A DNA stretch of 64,000 nucleotides from Roseiarcus sp963753135 (GTDB lineage: Bacteria; Pseudomonadota; Alphaproteobacteria; Rhizobiales; Beijerinckiaceae): the NCBI GenBank assembly GCA_963753135.1, contig CAVWBA010000006.1, forward strand, positions 248,001 through 312,000, read 5' to 3'. Shown one piece after another: positions 38,113 to 47,006 of this stretch. Each line of letters starts with the position of its first letter. The stretch's first letter is position 1. A program made the position numbers and the translations under genes. Under the pieces are notes generated by a model, which was given only the letters and a program-made list of their open reading frames with translations, ran no database searches and was not told the origin of the DNA.

Positions 38113-38847
38113 TCATCTTGCGGCCGTCGCCTGCTCGCCGCCTAGGTAGGCGTCGCGGATACGTTTGTCGCTCCACAGCGTCGCAGGGTCGCCGCCGAGC
38201 GCGAGCCTGCCCGTCTCCAGCACATAACCCCAGTTTGCGACCTTCAGCGCCATATGCGCGTTCTGCTCGACCAGCAGGACCGTCGTTCCCCGGCTCTGGA
38301 TTTCAGAGACGATTTGAAACACCGCCTGCATGACAATGGGCGCCAGACCGAGAGAGGGCTCGTCGAGCAGCAACAATCGGGGCTTCGCCATCAGACCGCG
38401 GGCGACCGCGACCATTTGCAGCTGTCCTCCCGAAAGCGTCCAGCCCAGCGCGTCAGCGAAGGGCTTGATCGCAGGAAAGAGATCAAACATTGCGTCAGCC
38501 GCGCGTCCAATGGTCGCCGCGGAGGCGTTCCCGTTCGAGGCGCCGAGCATGATGTTCTCACGCACCGTCAGGCCTGGAAAGATGCGACGCCCTTCGGGCA
38601 CGTGCGCGACGCCGAGTTTAACGATTGAACGGGGGCTTAAGCCTGCGATCGGCTTGCCTTCAAACAGGATCGAGCCGGCGCGCGGCGCAACGAGGCCCGA
38701 GATCGCTCGTAGCGTCGTCGATTTGCCTGCGCCATTGGAGCCGAGCAGCGCGACGACTGCGCCCTCGTCGATCGTGAAGGAGACGCCGCGCACGGCCTCG
38801 ATCTCGCCATAAGCGACGCTGAGGTCGTTGACTTCAAGCAGCGTCAT
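38113..38847 (-). CDS. livF: Branched-chain amino acid-type ABC transporter ATPase
   Basis: LivF-type ATPase, 244 residues. Walker A LLGSNGAGKSTTLRAISG, signature TLSGGQLQMVAVARGL, Walker B PRLLLLDEPSLGLAP and H-loop LLVEQNAHMALK. Its start overlaps the stop of the fused livM-livG gene. Last gene of the importer operon; the ISL3 element follows its stop after 34 bp. Confidence 0.92.
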   Translation of the reverse strand: MTLLEVNDLSVAYGEIEAVRGVSFTIDEGAVVALLGSNGAGKSTTLRAISGLVAPRAGSILFEGKPIAGLSPRSIVKLGVAHVPEGRRIFPGLTVRENIMLGASNGNASAATIGRAADAMFDLFPAIKPFADALGWTLSGGQLQMVAVARGLMAKPRLLLLDEPSLGLAPIVMQAVFQIVSEIQSRGTTVLLVEQNAHMALKVANWGYVLETGRLALGGDPATLWSDKRIRDAYLGGEQATAAR

Positions 38848-40571
38848 TCGGAGACCCCAAGATACGCCGCAGCCACATCGGGCTGCCGCAGGACGTCGGC
38901 TGTCTCTCCGTCGGCGATCCGGCGGCCGAAATTGAGTACGGTCACGTGCCGAGCGGCCCCAGCGATCAGCGTCATGTCGTGATCGATAAGCAGAATCGTG
39001 AGGCCCTGAGCTGCGATCCGGCCGAGCAGGTCGTGGAGCGCTTTCTTCTCGGTCATGTTGAGGCCGGCCGCCGGTTCGTCGAGCAACAACACCGTGGGAT
39101 TAGCGGCCAGCGCACGAGCAATCTCGATCAGGCGTTGATGGCCATAGCTGAAGCTCGGAATTCTCTCGTTGGCGCGATGCCCCAATCCGACAAAATCGAG
39201 CGCGGCGCGAGCGCGCAGCCAAAGCATGCCGCGTCCGCCCTCGATGAGCGCATTGCCGGTTCGCTCGGCGCCGACGACGACATTTTCGAGCGCCGTCATC
39301 GACCGGAACAGACGAATGTTCTGAAACGTGCGCGCGAGGCCGGCAACCGTACGTTTATGCGGAGGGAGCGTCGTCACGTCGACGCCGTCGACAGAGATCG
39401 CGCCTGCGGTCGCGCGATAGAGTCCAGTGACGACATTGAGCATGGTTGTCTTGCCGCTGCCGTTGGGGCCGATTAGGGCGTGCACTCCACCGCGCCGCAC
39501 CTGAAGGTCCACTCCGTCGACGGCTTTGAGGCCACCGAAATACTTGCACAGGCCTCTGACCTCGAGCGCCATCGGCGCGCCGGAATCGAGCGGGCGCAAC
39601 GCGAGCGGTTTAGCGGACTTCGACGGCGCGGGTTCGCCAGTTCGGAAAAACTTGATGATGTAGCCCCAGATGCCGTCGGGCATGAAGAGGACGATCAAGA
39701 TGACGGCGGCGCCATAGACGGCGAGATAAAGGCCCGGCACGCTCTTGAGGAAGCGCAGCCATTCCGGAATGAGGATAAGCAGACCCGTGCCAATCGCTGA
39801 GCCAATCGGGGAGGCGACGCCGCCGAGCAACGCCATCGTCAAGAGCACGATCGAATTGGCGAAGGCGAACTGATCGGGACTGATATAGGCAAATCCGCTG
39901 GCGAACAGGCCACCGCCGAGCCCCGCCAGCAAAGCAGCGAGCGCGAAGGCGAAGAGTTTCGTGCGGTAGACGTCGATTCCGTTGGCGCTCGCGGCGAGCT
40001 CGTTGTCGCGGACGGCGCGCATCGCGCGCCCGAGACGAGTGTCGGCGAGACGCCAGACGCAATAGCCGGAGATCGCCAGGATGGCGACAACGAGCGCGAG
40101 AAAGGCTTGACCCGAGGTGAAGCCCATTGGCCGCGGGATCGAGCTCACGCCATCCGGCCCATGGGTGAAGCCGATCGCGTTGATGAGGACGACGGTCAAT
40201 ATCTGCTGGAACGAGATGGTCACCATCGCGAGATAGTGACCGCCCAGGCGCAGCGTCGTGAGGCCGAGCCCTGCGCCGGCCGCGAGGGCGACCGCCATGC
40301 CTCCGACGAGGCAGAGCCAAAAGGGTAGATGATAGTCGACCGTCCCGAGAGCGACGCTGTAAGCGCCGAGCGCGAAGAACGCCGCCTGCGCGAGGTTGAT
40401 CTGGCCACAAAGTCCGAGCACGATCGACAAGCCGAAAACCGCGATCGCGTATGTCGCCGCCTGCATCAGAATGTTGGAGACATAGCTGTCGGTCTTGACG
40501 GTTGCGGCGAGCGCCACCAGGACGGCCGCGGCGAGCGCGTAGAGGAGTTGTCCGATCGCGGAGCGGCTCAT
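38844..40571 (-). CDS. livM: Fused ABC permease and ATPase (LivM-LivG)
   Basis: 575-residue fusion. Residues about 1-320 are a LivM permease with eight to ten spans (YAIAVFGLSIVLGLCGQINL, FTHGPDGVSSIPRPMGFTSG). Residues about 335-575 are a LivG ATPase with Walker A ALIGPNGSGKTTMLNVVTG, LARTFQNIRLFRSMTALENV, signature PSFSYGHQRLIEIARAL and Walker B VLLLDEPAAGLN. Fusions of this kind are known in alphaproteobacteria. Imports small organic acids, amides or amino acids depending on the binding protein. Confidence 0.92.
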   Translation of the reverse strand: MSRSAIGQLLYALAAAVLVALAATVKTDSYVSNILMQAATYAIAVFGLSIVLGLCGQINLAQAAFFALGAYSVALGTVDYHLPFWLCLVGGMAVALAAGAGLGLTTLRLGGHYLAMVTISFQQILTVVLINAIGFTHGPDGVSSIPRPMGFTSGQAFLALVVAILAISGYCVWRLADTRLGRAMRAVRDNELAASANGIDVYRTKLFAFALAALLAGLGGGLFASGFAYISPDQFAFANSIVLLTMALLGGVASPIGSAIGTGLLILIPEWLRFLKSVPGLYLAVYGAAVILIVLFMPDGIWGYIIKFFRTGEPAPSKSAKPLALRPLDSGAPMALEVRGLCKYFGGLKAVDGVDLQVRRGGVHALIGPNGSGKTTMLNVVTGLYRATAGAISVDGVDVTTLPPHKRTVAGLARTFQNIRLFRSMTALENVVVGAERTGNALIEGGRGMLWLRARAALDFVGLGHRANERIPSFSYGHQRLIEIARALAANPTVLLLDEPAAGLNMTEKKALHDLLGRIAAQGLTILLIDHDMTLIAGAARHVTVLNFGRRIADGETADVLRQPDVAAAYLGVSE

Positions 40572-40572
40572 C

Positions 40573-41448
40573 TCAAGCCTTTTCCGCCACCCGCTCGCCG
40601 AAGATGCCTTGCGGTCGAACGATGAGGAAGAGGATCAGCACCAGGAAGGCGAAGGCGTCCTTGAACGGCACGGAGATATAAGCGGCGCCGAAGGTCTCGA
40701 TCACGCCGATCGCGAAGCCGCCGAGGATCGCTCCCGCGACATCGCCAAAGCCACCGATGATCGTCGCAGCGAAGGCCTTGAGCGCAATCGTCGACCCCAT
40801 CTGGATCGATACGAACAGCACGGGCGCCACCAGAATGCCCGCGATCCCCCCGAGCACCGCGCTATAGACAAAGGTGATCATGATCATGCCCGCGACGGGA
40901 ATGCCGAGCAGGGTCGCCATTTCCTTGTCCTGGCTCGTCGCCTGGAGCTTCTTGCCGAGCAGGGTGTGCTCGAACAGCCAATATTGAAACGCGACCAGTG
41001 CAAGCGTGACGCCGATGATGATGAGATATTGGCTGTCGAGATAGACTGGGCCGAGCTGAAAACCGGGCGTGTCGAGCCAGCCGGGCAGCACTTGCGGCTG
41101 AGGGCCATAGAGCGCGAGAACGCTGTTGGAGAGGAAGATCGAAGCTCCGATCGTCGAGATCAGCACCGGCAGAAAGCTGCGATTGCGTAGCGGATAATAG
41201 ACGGTCAGATTGAAGATCGCGCCGATGAGCGCCATCCCTGCAATCGCAATCAGAAACGAAATCCAGTAGGGCCAGCCAAGGTCGACCGCGAAGACGACCA
41301 TCAGGTAGGCCGCGACCATCGCGAACTCGCCTTGCGCGAAATTTATGACGCTGGTGGCGCGAAAAATTAGGACGAAGCCCAAGGCGACGAGGGCGTAGAT
41401 GGCGCCAATGCCAAGCCCTGTGAAAAGCAATTGCAGAAAGAAACCCAT
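40573..41448 (-). CDS. livH: Branched-chain amino acid-type ABC transporter permease
   Basis: LivH permease, 291 residues. GLGIGAIYALVALGFVLIFR and ATSVINFAQGEFAMVAAYL are family hallmarks, as are AIVLNSVLALYG-like ISFLSNSVLALYG and FAATIIGGFGDVAGAILGG near the end. One base separates it from the livM-livG fusion. Intact. Confidence 0.92.
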   Translation of the reverse strand: MGFFLQLLFTGLGIGAIYALVALGFVLIFRATSVINFAQGEFAMVAAYLMVVFAVDLGWPYWISFLIAIAGMALIGAIFNLTVYYPLRNRSFLPVLISTIGASIFLSNSVLALYGPQPQVLPGWLDTPGFQLGPVYLDSQYLIIIGVTLALVAFQYWLFEHTLLGKKLQATSQDKEMATLLGIPVAGMIMITFVYSAVLGGIAGILVAPVLFVSIQMGSTIALKAFAATIIGGFGDVAGAILGGFAIGVIETFGAAYISVPFKDAFAFLVLILFLIVRPQGIFGERVAEKA

Positions 41449-41517
41449 GGACCTCGTCGGCGCCTTGAGGGAATTGGCCTGCAGGCGCTGGCGGCGCGCG
41501 CTGCGGAAGGGCGCCGG

Positions 41518-42660
41518 TCAGTCCGTGAATTCGATGTGCTTGTCGAAGACGATCGTCCCTTTCTCATTGCGCACGATGTTATATCCGTGCAGGCCGTCGC
41601 CGAACTGGTCGAAGTTGTACTCGCCCTCCGCGCCCTTGTAGCCCTTGATGGATAGCATCGCGTCGCGAATTTTTCCTGGATCGGTCGAACCCGCCTTGTT
41701 GATACCAATGGATAAAACGCCAATCGCGTCATAGGGCCACGCGCTCTGAAGATCGGGCGGCGCCTTGGACACGGCGCTATAAAGCTTGGCGAACTCCTTC
41801 GCCTCAGGAGACGAGTCCGTGGCGTAATCGGCGATGGCGTAGGTTCCCCACATCGCGGGGCCGGCGAGCTTCAGCGTAGCGGCGGCGACGGTGGTCGGCG
41901 ATCCGACCCAAGGAATCGTGAGGCCTAGTTGCTTCGCCTGCCGAGCGAAAATCGCCTGGTCGTTCTCGAAAGTGAAGTAAGAGCCAATGACGTCGGCGCC
42001 CGAGGACTTGATGGCGAGCACGACGGGGGTGAAGTCCGCGCTCTGATTGGGGTAGCCTTGATCAAGGGCGACCTTCGCGCCGAGCTTAACGATAGCGGCG
42101 GCCAGCAGATTGTTGGCGCTCGTGCCGAAGGCGTCAGTGGAATGGACGAGCGCCCAGTTCTTCTTGCCGAGGGTCTCGATCCCGTAGGAGGCGATCACGC
42201 GGGCGGAGTAGGTGTCGTTCGGCCGGAAGCGGATGAACCAGGGATTGCCCATCTTCGTCAGCTTGGGATCGGTGCCGCCAAAGCAGAACGGCTTGGCGGT
42301 CTTGAGCACATCGTTGGCGATTGCGTGATTTTGCGTCGAACGGACTGGGCCGAGGAAGGCGATGATGTCCGGCTCGGCCGCGAGCTTTGAAAAGGCGAGC
42401 ACGGCGCCCGGATTGGTCGTCTGGTCGTCCTCGGTGACGAGTTCGAGCTGTTTTCCCAGAACGCCGCCAGATTTGTTGACGCGATCGAGCGCGATCTTGG
42501 CGCCGGCGAGCGCGTACCCGCCGACGGCGGCTGCTGGACCAGTGAGCGGAAGGACCATGCCAATCTTAAGGGTGTCGGCCGCTTGGGCAACGCGGGAGAA
42601 CGTGGGCGCCGCGACAGTGGCGGCGAGCCCTAGATTTACGGCACGTCGGTTAAGCCTCAT
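41518..42660 (-). CDS. livJ: Branched-chain amino acid-type ABC transporter substrate-binding protein
   Basis: Periplasmic binding protein (Peripla_BP_6), 380 residues, with an export signal carrying paired arginines (MRLNRRAVNLGLAATVAAPT). Core motifs are KIGMVLPLTGPAAAVGGYAL, the ligand-site region FLGPVRSTQNHAIANDVL and VHSTDAFGTSANNLLAAAI. Such proteins also bind hydroxy acids, aromatic acids and amides. First gene of the operon. Its closeness to the mutase/ligase module suggests that module's acid as ligand, which is inference. Confidence 0.9.
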   Translation of the reverse strand: MRLNRRAVNLGLAATVAAPTFSRVAQAADTLKIGMVLPLTGPAAAVGGYALAGAKIALDRVNKSGGVLGKQLELVTEDDQTTNPGAVLAFSKLAAEPDIIAFLGPVRSTQNHAIANDVLKTAKPFCFGGTDPKLTKMGNPWFIRFRPNDTYSARVIASYGIETLGKKNWALVHSTDAFGTSANNLLAAAIVKLGAKVALDQGYPNQSADFTPVVLAIKSSGADVIGSYFTFENDQAIFARQAKQLGLTIPWVGSPTTVAAATLKLAGPAMWGTYAIADYATDSSPEAKEFAKLYSAVSKAPPDLQSAWPYDAIGVLSIGINKAGSTDPGKIRDAMLSIKGYKGAEGEYNFDQFGDGLHGYNIVRNEKGTIVFDKHIEFTD

Positions 42661-42834
42661 ACATTCCTCCCGCTGACCTTGCGCTTCGTTCCGGTGGCCA
42701 ATCGTTAGCCGGGGCGCTTCCCACTGAAACTTGCGGAAATTGGACGATCCTGCAAGCCCGAAACGCTTCGGCTCGCCGCCCCCCTCTTTCCCACGGATTG
42801 GCCGACCTGGTTGCGAACGTAGCGCGGGCGAGCC

Positions 42835-43065
42835 TCAATCGCAGTCGCTCAAGCACTGATTGTATAGTTCGCAGGGACTGTGCATCGCGGACACGCCTGG
42901 CTGGCACTCTTTGTCCTGATTGTACTGGGCTTCGCAATTCGCCCGGCACGCGTCTTTTGATTGAGCGCTCTGTGCGGGCGCCTGCGCAGGCTTCTTATCT
43001 TGCGCTGATGCTGGAATAGTTACGAACAGCGCCAGCGCGGTCACCAAAGACGATATTCTGATCAT
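42835..43065 (-). CDS. Small secreted cysteine-rich protein
   Basis: 76 residues from ATG 43065: a signal peptide (MIRISSLVTALALFVTIPAS, cleavage near ASA|Q), a short Ala/Gln linker, then a compact domain with six Cys (CRANCEAQYNQDKECQ, CELYNQCLSDCD). The Cys pattern suggests disulphides in the periplasm. No family recognised. Longer open frame upstream lacks a plausible start. It is followed on the same strand side by nothing and preceded by a cupin gene, with which it may be co-transcribed. Confidence 0.62.
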   Translation of the reverse strand: MIRISSLVTALALFVTIPASAQDKKPAQAPAQSAQSKDACRANCEAQYNQDKECQPGVSAMHSPCELYNQCLSDCD

Positions 43066-43171
43066 GGCAGGACGTCCCGCATTGAGTGAAATCTTGAGCT
43101 TGGCGCCCGCTCGTCGCCGTCGCCGACCGGGACGCCGGAGGATGGGTTTCGGGTTCGAGTTCGCCCCGTCT

Positions 43172-43573
43172 TCAGGCGGGCGACGCGAGGGGCTTGCCCT
43201 TTTCGACGATGTAGGTGATGGCGAGAGTCGTCGGCTTGTCACCGTTCTTGCCACCATGCGGGGTCCGCGGGGGAACCTGGAATCCATCTCCCGCCTTGAA
43301 GGTCCGCGTGCCTTCGCCGTCGACGCTCAGCTCCAATCCGCCGTCGACGACATAGCTCGATTCAATGCCAGGATGGGTGTGACGAGCGATCAACGTTCCC
43401 GCGTCGAGATCGACGCGCACGTTGACAGCCTCGTAGCCCTCCATGGGCGCGTCCATGCGCGTGATGATGGTGCGCTTCAACCCGCCGGGCCCGTTCTGCG
43501 CTTCGGCGCCGCTCGCCACGAACCCCGTGACCAGGCATAGCGCGCAACCGGCGAACCCTCGTCGCGTCAACAT
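43172..43573 (-). CDS. Exported cupin-domain protein
   Basis: Small single-cupin protein, 133 residues from the ATG at 43573, which has GGGGAGGATC just upstream; the longer frame to 43594 would put the start before that site. Signal begins MLTRRGFAGCALCLVTGFVA, with a twin arginine. Cupin motif 1 is HTHPGIESSYVVDGGLEL and motif 2 GDGFQVPPRTPHGG, giving a His-rich metal site. Exported cupins of this type may bind metals or small ligands. The gene ends 107 bp before the Cys-rich gene start. Confidence 0.82.
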   Translation of the reverse strand: MLTRRGFAGCALCLVTGFVASGAEAQNGPGGLKRTIITRMDAPMEGYEAVNVRVDLDAGTLIARHTHPGIESSYVVDGGLELSVDGEGTRTFKAGDGFQVPPRTPHGGKNGDKPTTLAITYIVEKGKPLASPA

Positions 43574-43902
43574 GTGCGATCCTCCCCAATTCATTTGGGT
43601 CGAGCTTCGGTCCGACCGGCGACGCCTGTCAAGCGGAGCGGATCTTTATGCGCTATGCGTTTGTATTTAACCAAACTGCGCTTTCCCAATTTTTTAGCCG
43701 GACACGAGCCTGACCTGCCGCTTCGTAAAACGGGACGACAGATAGTCCTTCGGGCATACGGCGATGGAAGGGTCCCAGCCGAACGTCGATTGCTTGTTGC
43801 CTTTTTTTCATGCCTCGCCGCGATCAATCCCACCGCCTCTAGCGTCCGCGCGGCGAAGGGTGCAATCGTTTGGGGCAACGCGCTCTCCATTGGGAGGAAA
43901 TC
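43574..43902. other. Intergenic region, divergent promoters
   Basis: 329 bp between the cupin (minus) and the SDR gene (plus). It is somewhat AT-richer than its surroundings and no coding frame is convincing. It should contain the promoters for both directions, but no clear -35/-10 pair or operator stands out. Confidence 0.4.
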
Positions 43903-44676
43903 TTGAGCAGCCTGTTCGACCTGACTGGGCGCGTCGCCATCGTCACTGGCTCGTCGCGAGGCATCGGCCGAGCGATCGCCGAGCGGCTGGCCGAACATGG
44001 CGCGACGGTCATCATCTCATCGCGCAAGGCGGAGGCCTGCGCAGAGACCGCGGCCGCCATCAATCGCGCTTGCGACCGGGAGACGGCGAAGCCGATCGCC
44101 GCCAACATTTCGTCCAAGGAGGATCTTCGGCGCCTGGTGGACGAGACGAACGGCGCCTTCGGCCGGATCGACATTCTGGTGTGCAACGCCGCATCAAACC
44201 CATACTACGGCCCGATGGCCGGCATCTCGGATGAACAATTTCGCAAGATCCTTGAGAACAACGTCCTCGCCAACCATTGGTTGATCCAGATGGCCGCGCA
44301 CGGCATGCTCGAGCGCAACGACGGCGCCATCATCATCATCTCGTCGATCGGCGGACTCAAGGGCTCACCCGTGATCGGCGCGTACAATGTGTCTAAAGCC
44401 GCCGATATTCAGCTTGCGCGCAATCTTGCGGTCGAGTGGGGAAAGCACAATGTCCGCGTCAATTGCATCGCGCCCGGCTTGATCAGAACGGACTTCGCGC
44501 GGGCTTTGTGGGAGAAACCTGAGACATTGAAAGCAGTCACCTCCAGAACGCCGCTCCGACGCATTGGCGAGGCGGATGAGATCGCAGGCGCGGCCGTCTA
44601 TCTCGCCTCGAAAGCGGGATCGTTCATAACTGGGCAGACGATCGTCGTCGACGGCGGCGCGACGATCGCTGGCTGA
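43903..44676 (+). CDS. Short-chain dehydrogenase/reductase
   Basis: SDR of 257 residues. TTG 43903 is chosen because GGGAGGAAATC lies directly before it and LFDLTGRVAIVTGSSRGIGR then starts in the normal place. Cofactor motif TGSSRGIGRAIAERLA, NNAG-equivalent CNAASNPYYGPMAGI, catalytic Ser in IISSIGGLKGS and YNVSKAAD for Tyr-Lys. Typical 3-oxoacyl/hydroxyacid type. Could act on a hydroxyacyl intermediate. Seven bases before the amidohydrolase gene. Confidence 0.88.
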   Translation: MSSLFDLTGRVAIVTGSSRGIGRAIAERLAEHGATVIISSRKAEACAETAAAINRACDRETAKPIAANISSKEDLRRLVDETNGAFGRIDILVCNAASNPYYGPMAGISDEQFRKILENNVLANHWLIQMAAHGMLERNDGAIIIISSIGGLKGSPVIGAYNVSKAADIQLARNLAVEWGKHNVRVNCIAPGLIRTDFARALWEKPETLKAVTSRTPLRRIGEADEIAGAAVYLASKAGSFITGQTIVVDGGATIAG

Positions 44677-44682
44677 AGGCGG

Positions 44683-45558
44683 ATGATCGCACAAATGAGC
44701 GCGGCGGCTGAGATCGATTCCCGGATGGCTGAGACTGCTTATACCGCCTTCGAGGCGGTTCCAGGCGCGCTTAACGCTGGCGCGCTCATCGTCTGCGATC
44801 ATGCCTCCAACGCCATTCCTCCGGATTATGGGACGCTGGGCCTCAAGCATGAAGCGCTCGAGCGTCACATCGCCTATGACATCGGCGCCGCCGACGTGAC
44901 CCGCGCTCTTGCGGACAGGCTGGGCGCGCCCGCTGTGCTGTCGACCTATTCGCGCCTGATCATCGATCCGAATCGCGGCTTGGACGATCCGACGCTGGTC
45001 ATGCGATACTCCGACGGCGCGATCGTGCCCGGCAACGCCTATATCGAGGCGGCCGAGATCGCCCGTCGCAGCGCGCGATTCTGGGCGCCCTATCGAGAAG
45101 AGATAGCGGCGACGGCCGATGCGATGATTGCGGCCGGCGAGCCTCCAGCCATTATCTCGATCCACTCGTTCACGGCCGTCTGGCGCGGATTCTTGCGTCC
45201 GTGGAAAGTTGGGATCTTGTGGGATCGCGATGACCGGATACTGAAACCGCTGGTCCAGGGGTTGCTCGCGGAACCCGATCTTTTCGCTGATGATGTCGGC
45301 GACAACGAACCCTACGACGGCGCGCTGGCCGGAGACACGATCGACGCCATCGCGACATCGCGAGGATTGGCCAATGCTCTGATCGAGATCAGGCAAGATC
45401 TGATCCCCGAAAAGGAGCATGCCGTGGCGTGGGCCGAACGGATCGCCCGCATTCTCCGTCCTGTCCTAGCCGATCGGCGGTCACGCGCGCCCGCGGAGTT
45501 TGGCAGTCGGGCCCGAGGGTCCGCTCACGGCCGGGGAAAACCTTCCGTGGCGACTTGA
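44683..45558 (+). CDS. N-formylglutamate amidohydrolase family protein
   Basis: 291 residues of the HutG-like N-formylglutamate amidohydrolase family (PF05013). Motifs are ALIVCDHASNAIPPDYG, STYSRLIIDPNRG, SIHSFTAVWRG and DNEPYDGALAGDT, carrying the expected His and Asp/Glu metal ligands. No hut genes accompany it, so the substrate is probably another formyl or acyl amino acid. Co-directional with and close to the SDR. The C-terminal 20 residues are low complexity. Confidence 0.87.
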   Translation: MIAQMSAAAEIDSRMAETAYTAFEAVPGALNAGALIVCDHASNAIPPDYGTLGLKHEALERHIAYDIGAADVTRALADRLGAPAVLSTYSRLIIDPNRGLDDPTLVMRYSDGAIVPGNAYIEAAEIARRSARFWAPYREEIAATADAMIAAGEPPAIISIHSFTAVWRGFLRPWKVGILWDRDDRILKPLVQGLLAEPDLFADDVGDNEPYDGALAGDTIDAIATSRGLANALIEIRQDLIPEKEHAVAWAERIARILRPVLADRRSRAPAEFGSRARGSAHGRGKPSVAT

Positions 45559-45618
45559 CGTGAACAGACGTTCGGCGCGATCCGTCGCCCTCCACGAAAA
45601 CGCAGCGAGGGCGCCGGA

Positions 45619-45894
45619 ATGAATATGGCGAAAGCGACGAAGACAGACGAGATTGGGACGAGCGAAGTCAACGCCGGTCATCTGCGCGCGTTCATTGAGC
45701 GGATCGAGCGCCTTGAAGAGGAGAAGAAGGCGCTGGCGAGCGACATCAAGGATGTCTACGGCGAGGCCAAGGCGAACGGCTTCGACGTGAAGATCATGCG
45801 AAAGATCGTGTCGATTCGAAGGCAGGACCGCGACAGCGGCATCGAAGAGGAGACCGTGCTCGATCTTTATCTGGCCGCGCTCGGGATGAATTGA
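45619..45894 (+). CDS. gapR: GapR, nucleoid-associated DNA-binding protein (DUF2312)
   Basis: 91 residues matching DUF2312: LRAFIERIERLEEEKKALAS, KDVYGEAKANGFDVKIMRKI, RRQDRDSGIEEETVLDLYL. The long coiled-coil helices form the DNA clamp. In Caulobacter GapR binds overtwisted DNA ahead of replication and transcription and stimulates topoisomerases. Intact; a second ATG six bases in is an alternative start. Stand-alone gene. Confidence 0.9.
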   Translation: MNMAKATKTDEIGTSEVNAGHLRAFIERIERLEEEKKALASDIKDVYGEAKANGFDVKIMRKIVSIRRQDRDSGIEEETVLDLYLAALGMN

Positions 45895-46181
45895 CGTCTT
45901 TCCCCTGGCGTCGAGCGTGTCGGCCCCAGCGGCCAAGGCGACCGCTGGTGTGCCGATCGGGATCGTGTCAATAATTGACCCACAGTGCTCACGGGGCGCG
46001 CGAGTCGGTCGAGGCGGTAGGACATGGTTGAGCGGCGGGCGGAAAGCCGTTTCAGAGCGGGAGTTCGCGCGCTCGATCGCGTCGGTAATACTTTTCTGCC
46101 GCATTCTTTTCGGCGACGCCCAATGGCTTCGCGGATCAAGTCGCGCCGCTCACAGTCGAGCGGTCCTCGAAACAGACGATC

Positions 46182-46556
46182 GTGCTCACGCAGGGCTTCT
46201 CGACGACGATCCACGGCGCGCGTCCGTTCGGCAAGGTGTCCATCACCGATCCAGACGTCGTCGATCTGGTCCTGCGCACGGATAGAAGCGCGGTCCTCAT
46301 CCCGCAACGTCTCGGACGCACGAACGTCGATTTCCTCGACGAACACGGAAACCTGATGGGAAGCATGGACGTCCGGGTCGTCAGGCAAAGCATCAACGAT
46401 CGCGTCGTCATTTACGATCGTCCGTCGCTCGGCGCCTATTCGGCGTTCCATTGCGGAGCGAACGGGTGCGAGCACTTCGAGGAAATCCCCCCCAAGGAGG
46501 AAGCCCTGACGCCGGGCGCCGCTCCGGGACGCATCCCGATGGGCATGCCCCAGTGA
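46182..46556 (+). CDS. Pilus-assembly N-terminal-domain protein (T2SS/T3SS pil_N type), N-terminus broken
   Basis: Stand-alone beta domain like the one preceding secretins: GFSTTIHGARPFGKVSITDP, then VLRTDRSAVLIPQRLGRTNV and DFLDEHGNLMGSMDVRVV. A cysteine pair (FHCGANGCEHF) and a Pro-rich tail follow. The frame opens at GTG 46182, but the domain continues upstream in frame (NGFADQVAPLTVERSSKQTI) to about 46094 without a start codon; signal-like hydrophobic sequence is in another frame, so an N-terminal frameshift is likely. Probably an accessory of the neighbouring Tad system. Confidence in family moderate. Confidence 0.68.
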   Translation: MLTQGFSTTIHGARPFGKVSITDPDVVDLVLRTDRSAVLIPQRLGRTNVDFLDEHGNLMGSMDVRVVRQSINDRVVIYDRPSLGAYSAFHCGANGCEHFEEIPPKEEALTPGAAPGRIPMGMPQ

Positions 46557-46607
46557 GGACAGGCGCGCCCGCCGAGATCGAAGCCCCAGCCCCCACGCTC
46601 GCCGCGG

Positions 46608-46784
46608 CTAGGCTCGTCGGATGAGCGCGAACACAACCCCGACGATCACGATGATGACCGCGAGCCAAATCAGGAGATGAGCGCCGCTCATGGCGGTGCC
46701 GGCTACGCCGCCAAATCCCAAAAACGCCGCAATCAAGGCGACCACGATCAGGACAAGCGCATAATAGATAAGATTTCCGGGCAT
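46608..46784 (-). CDS. DUF1328-type small membrane protein
   Basis: 58 residues from ATG 46784, with GGAGGACC before it. Two membrane helices: LIYYALVLIVVALIAAFLGF and LLIWLAVIIVIVGVVFALIR, joined by GGVAGTAMSG. The length, the FLGFGGVAGTA motif and the topology match UPF0391/DUF1328. Such proteins are widespread in proteobacteria and often stress-induced; no reaction is known. Confidence 0.8.
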   Translation of the reverse strand: MPGNLIYYALVLIVVALIAAFLGFGGVAGTAMSGAHLLIWLAVIIVIVGVVFALIRRA

Positions 46785-47006
46785 ATCGATCGGTCCTCCA
46801 GCGGCCGGACACGCATGTCCGCCAGTCGAACGACTGAACACGGATGGCCGCGTTTGGTTCCGTCGCGCTAGGCGTCAATGAGCGGGAGCAAAGCCGCGTT
46901 TAGTTGCGTGGCCGATCCCGCTGAGCCCGGCGATGAGGTCGCGCGCACCTCATCGCGGTTCGTTGAGCGCACCCGCCCCCTCTTGCTGGGGGCGGGCAAT
47001 AGCCCG

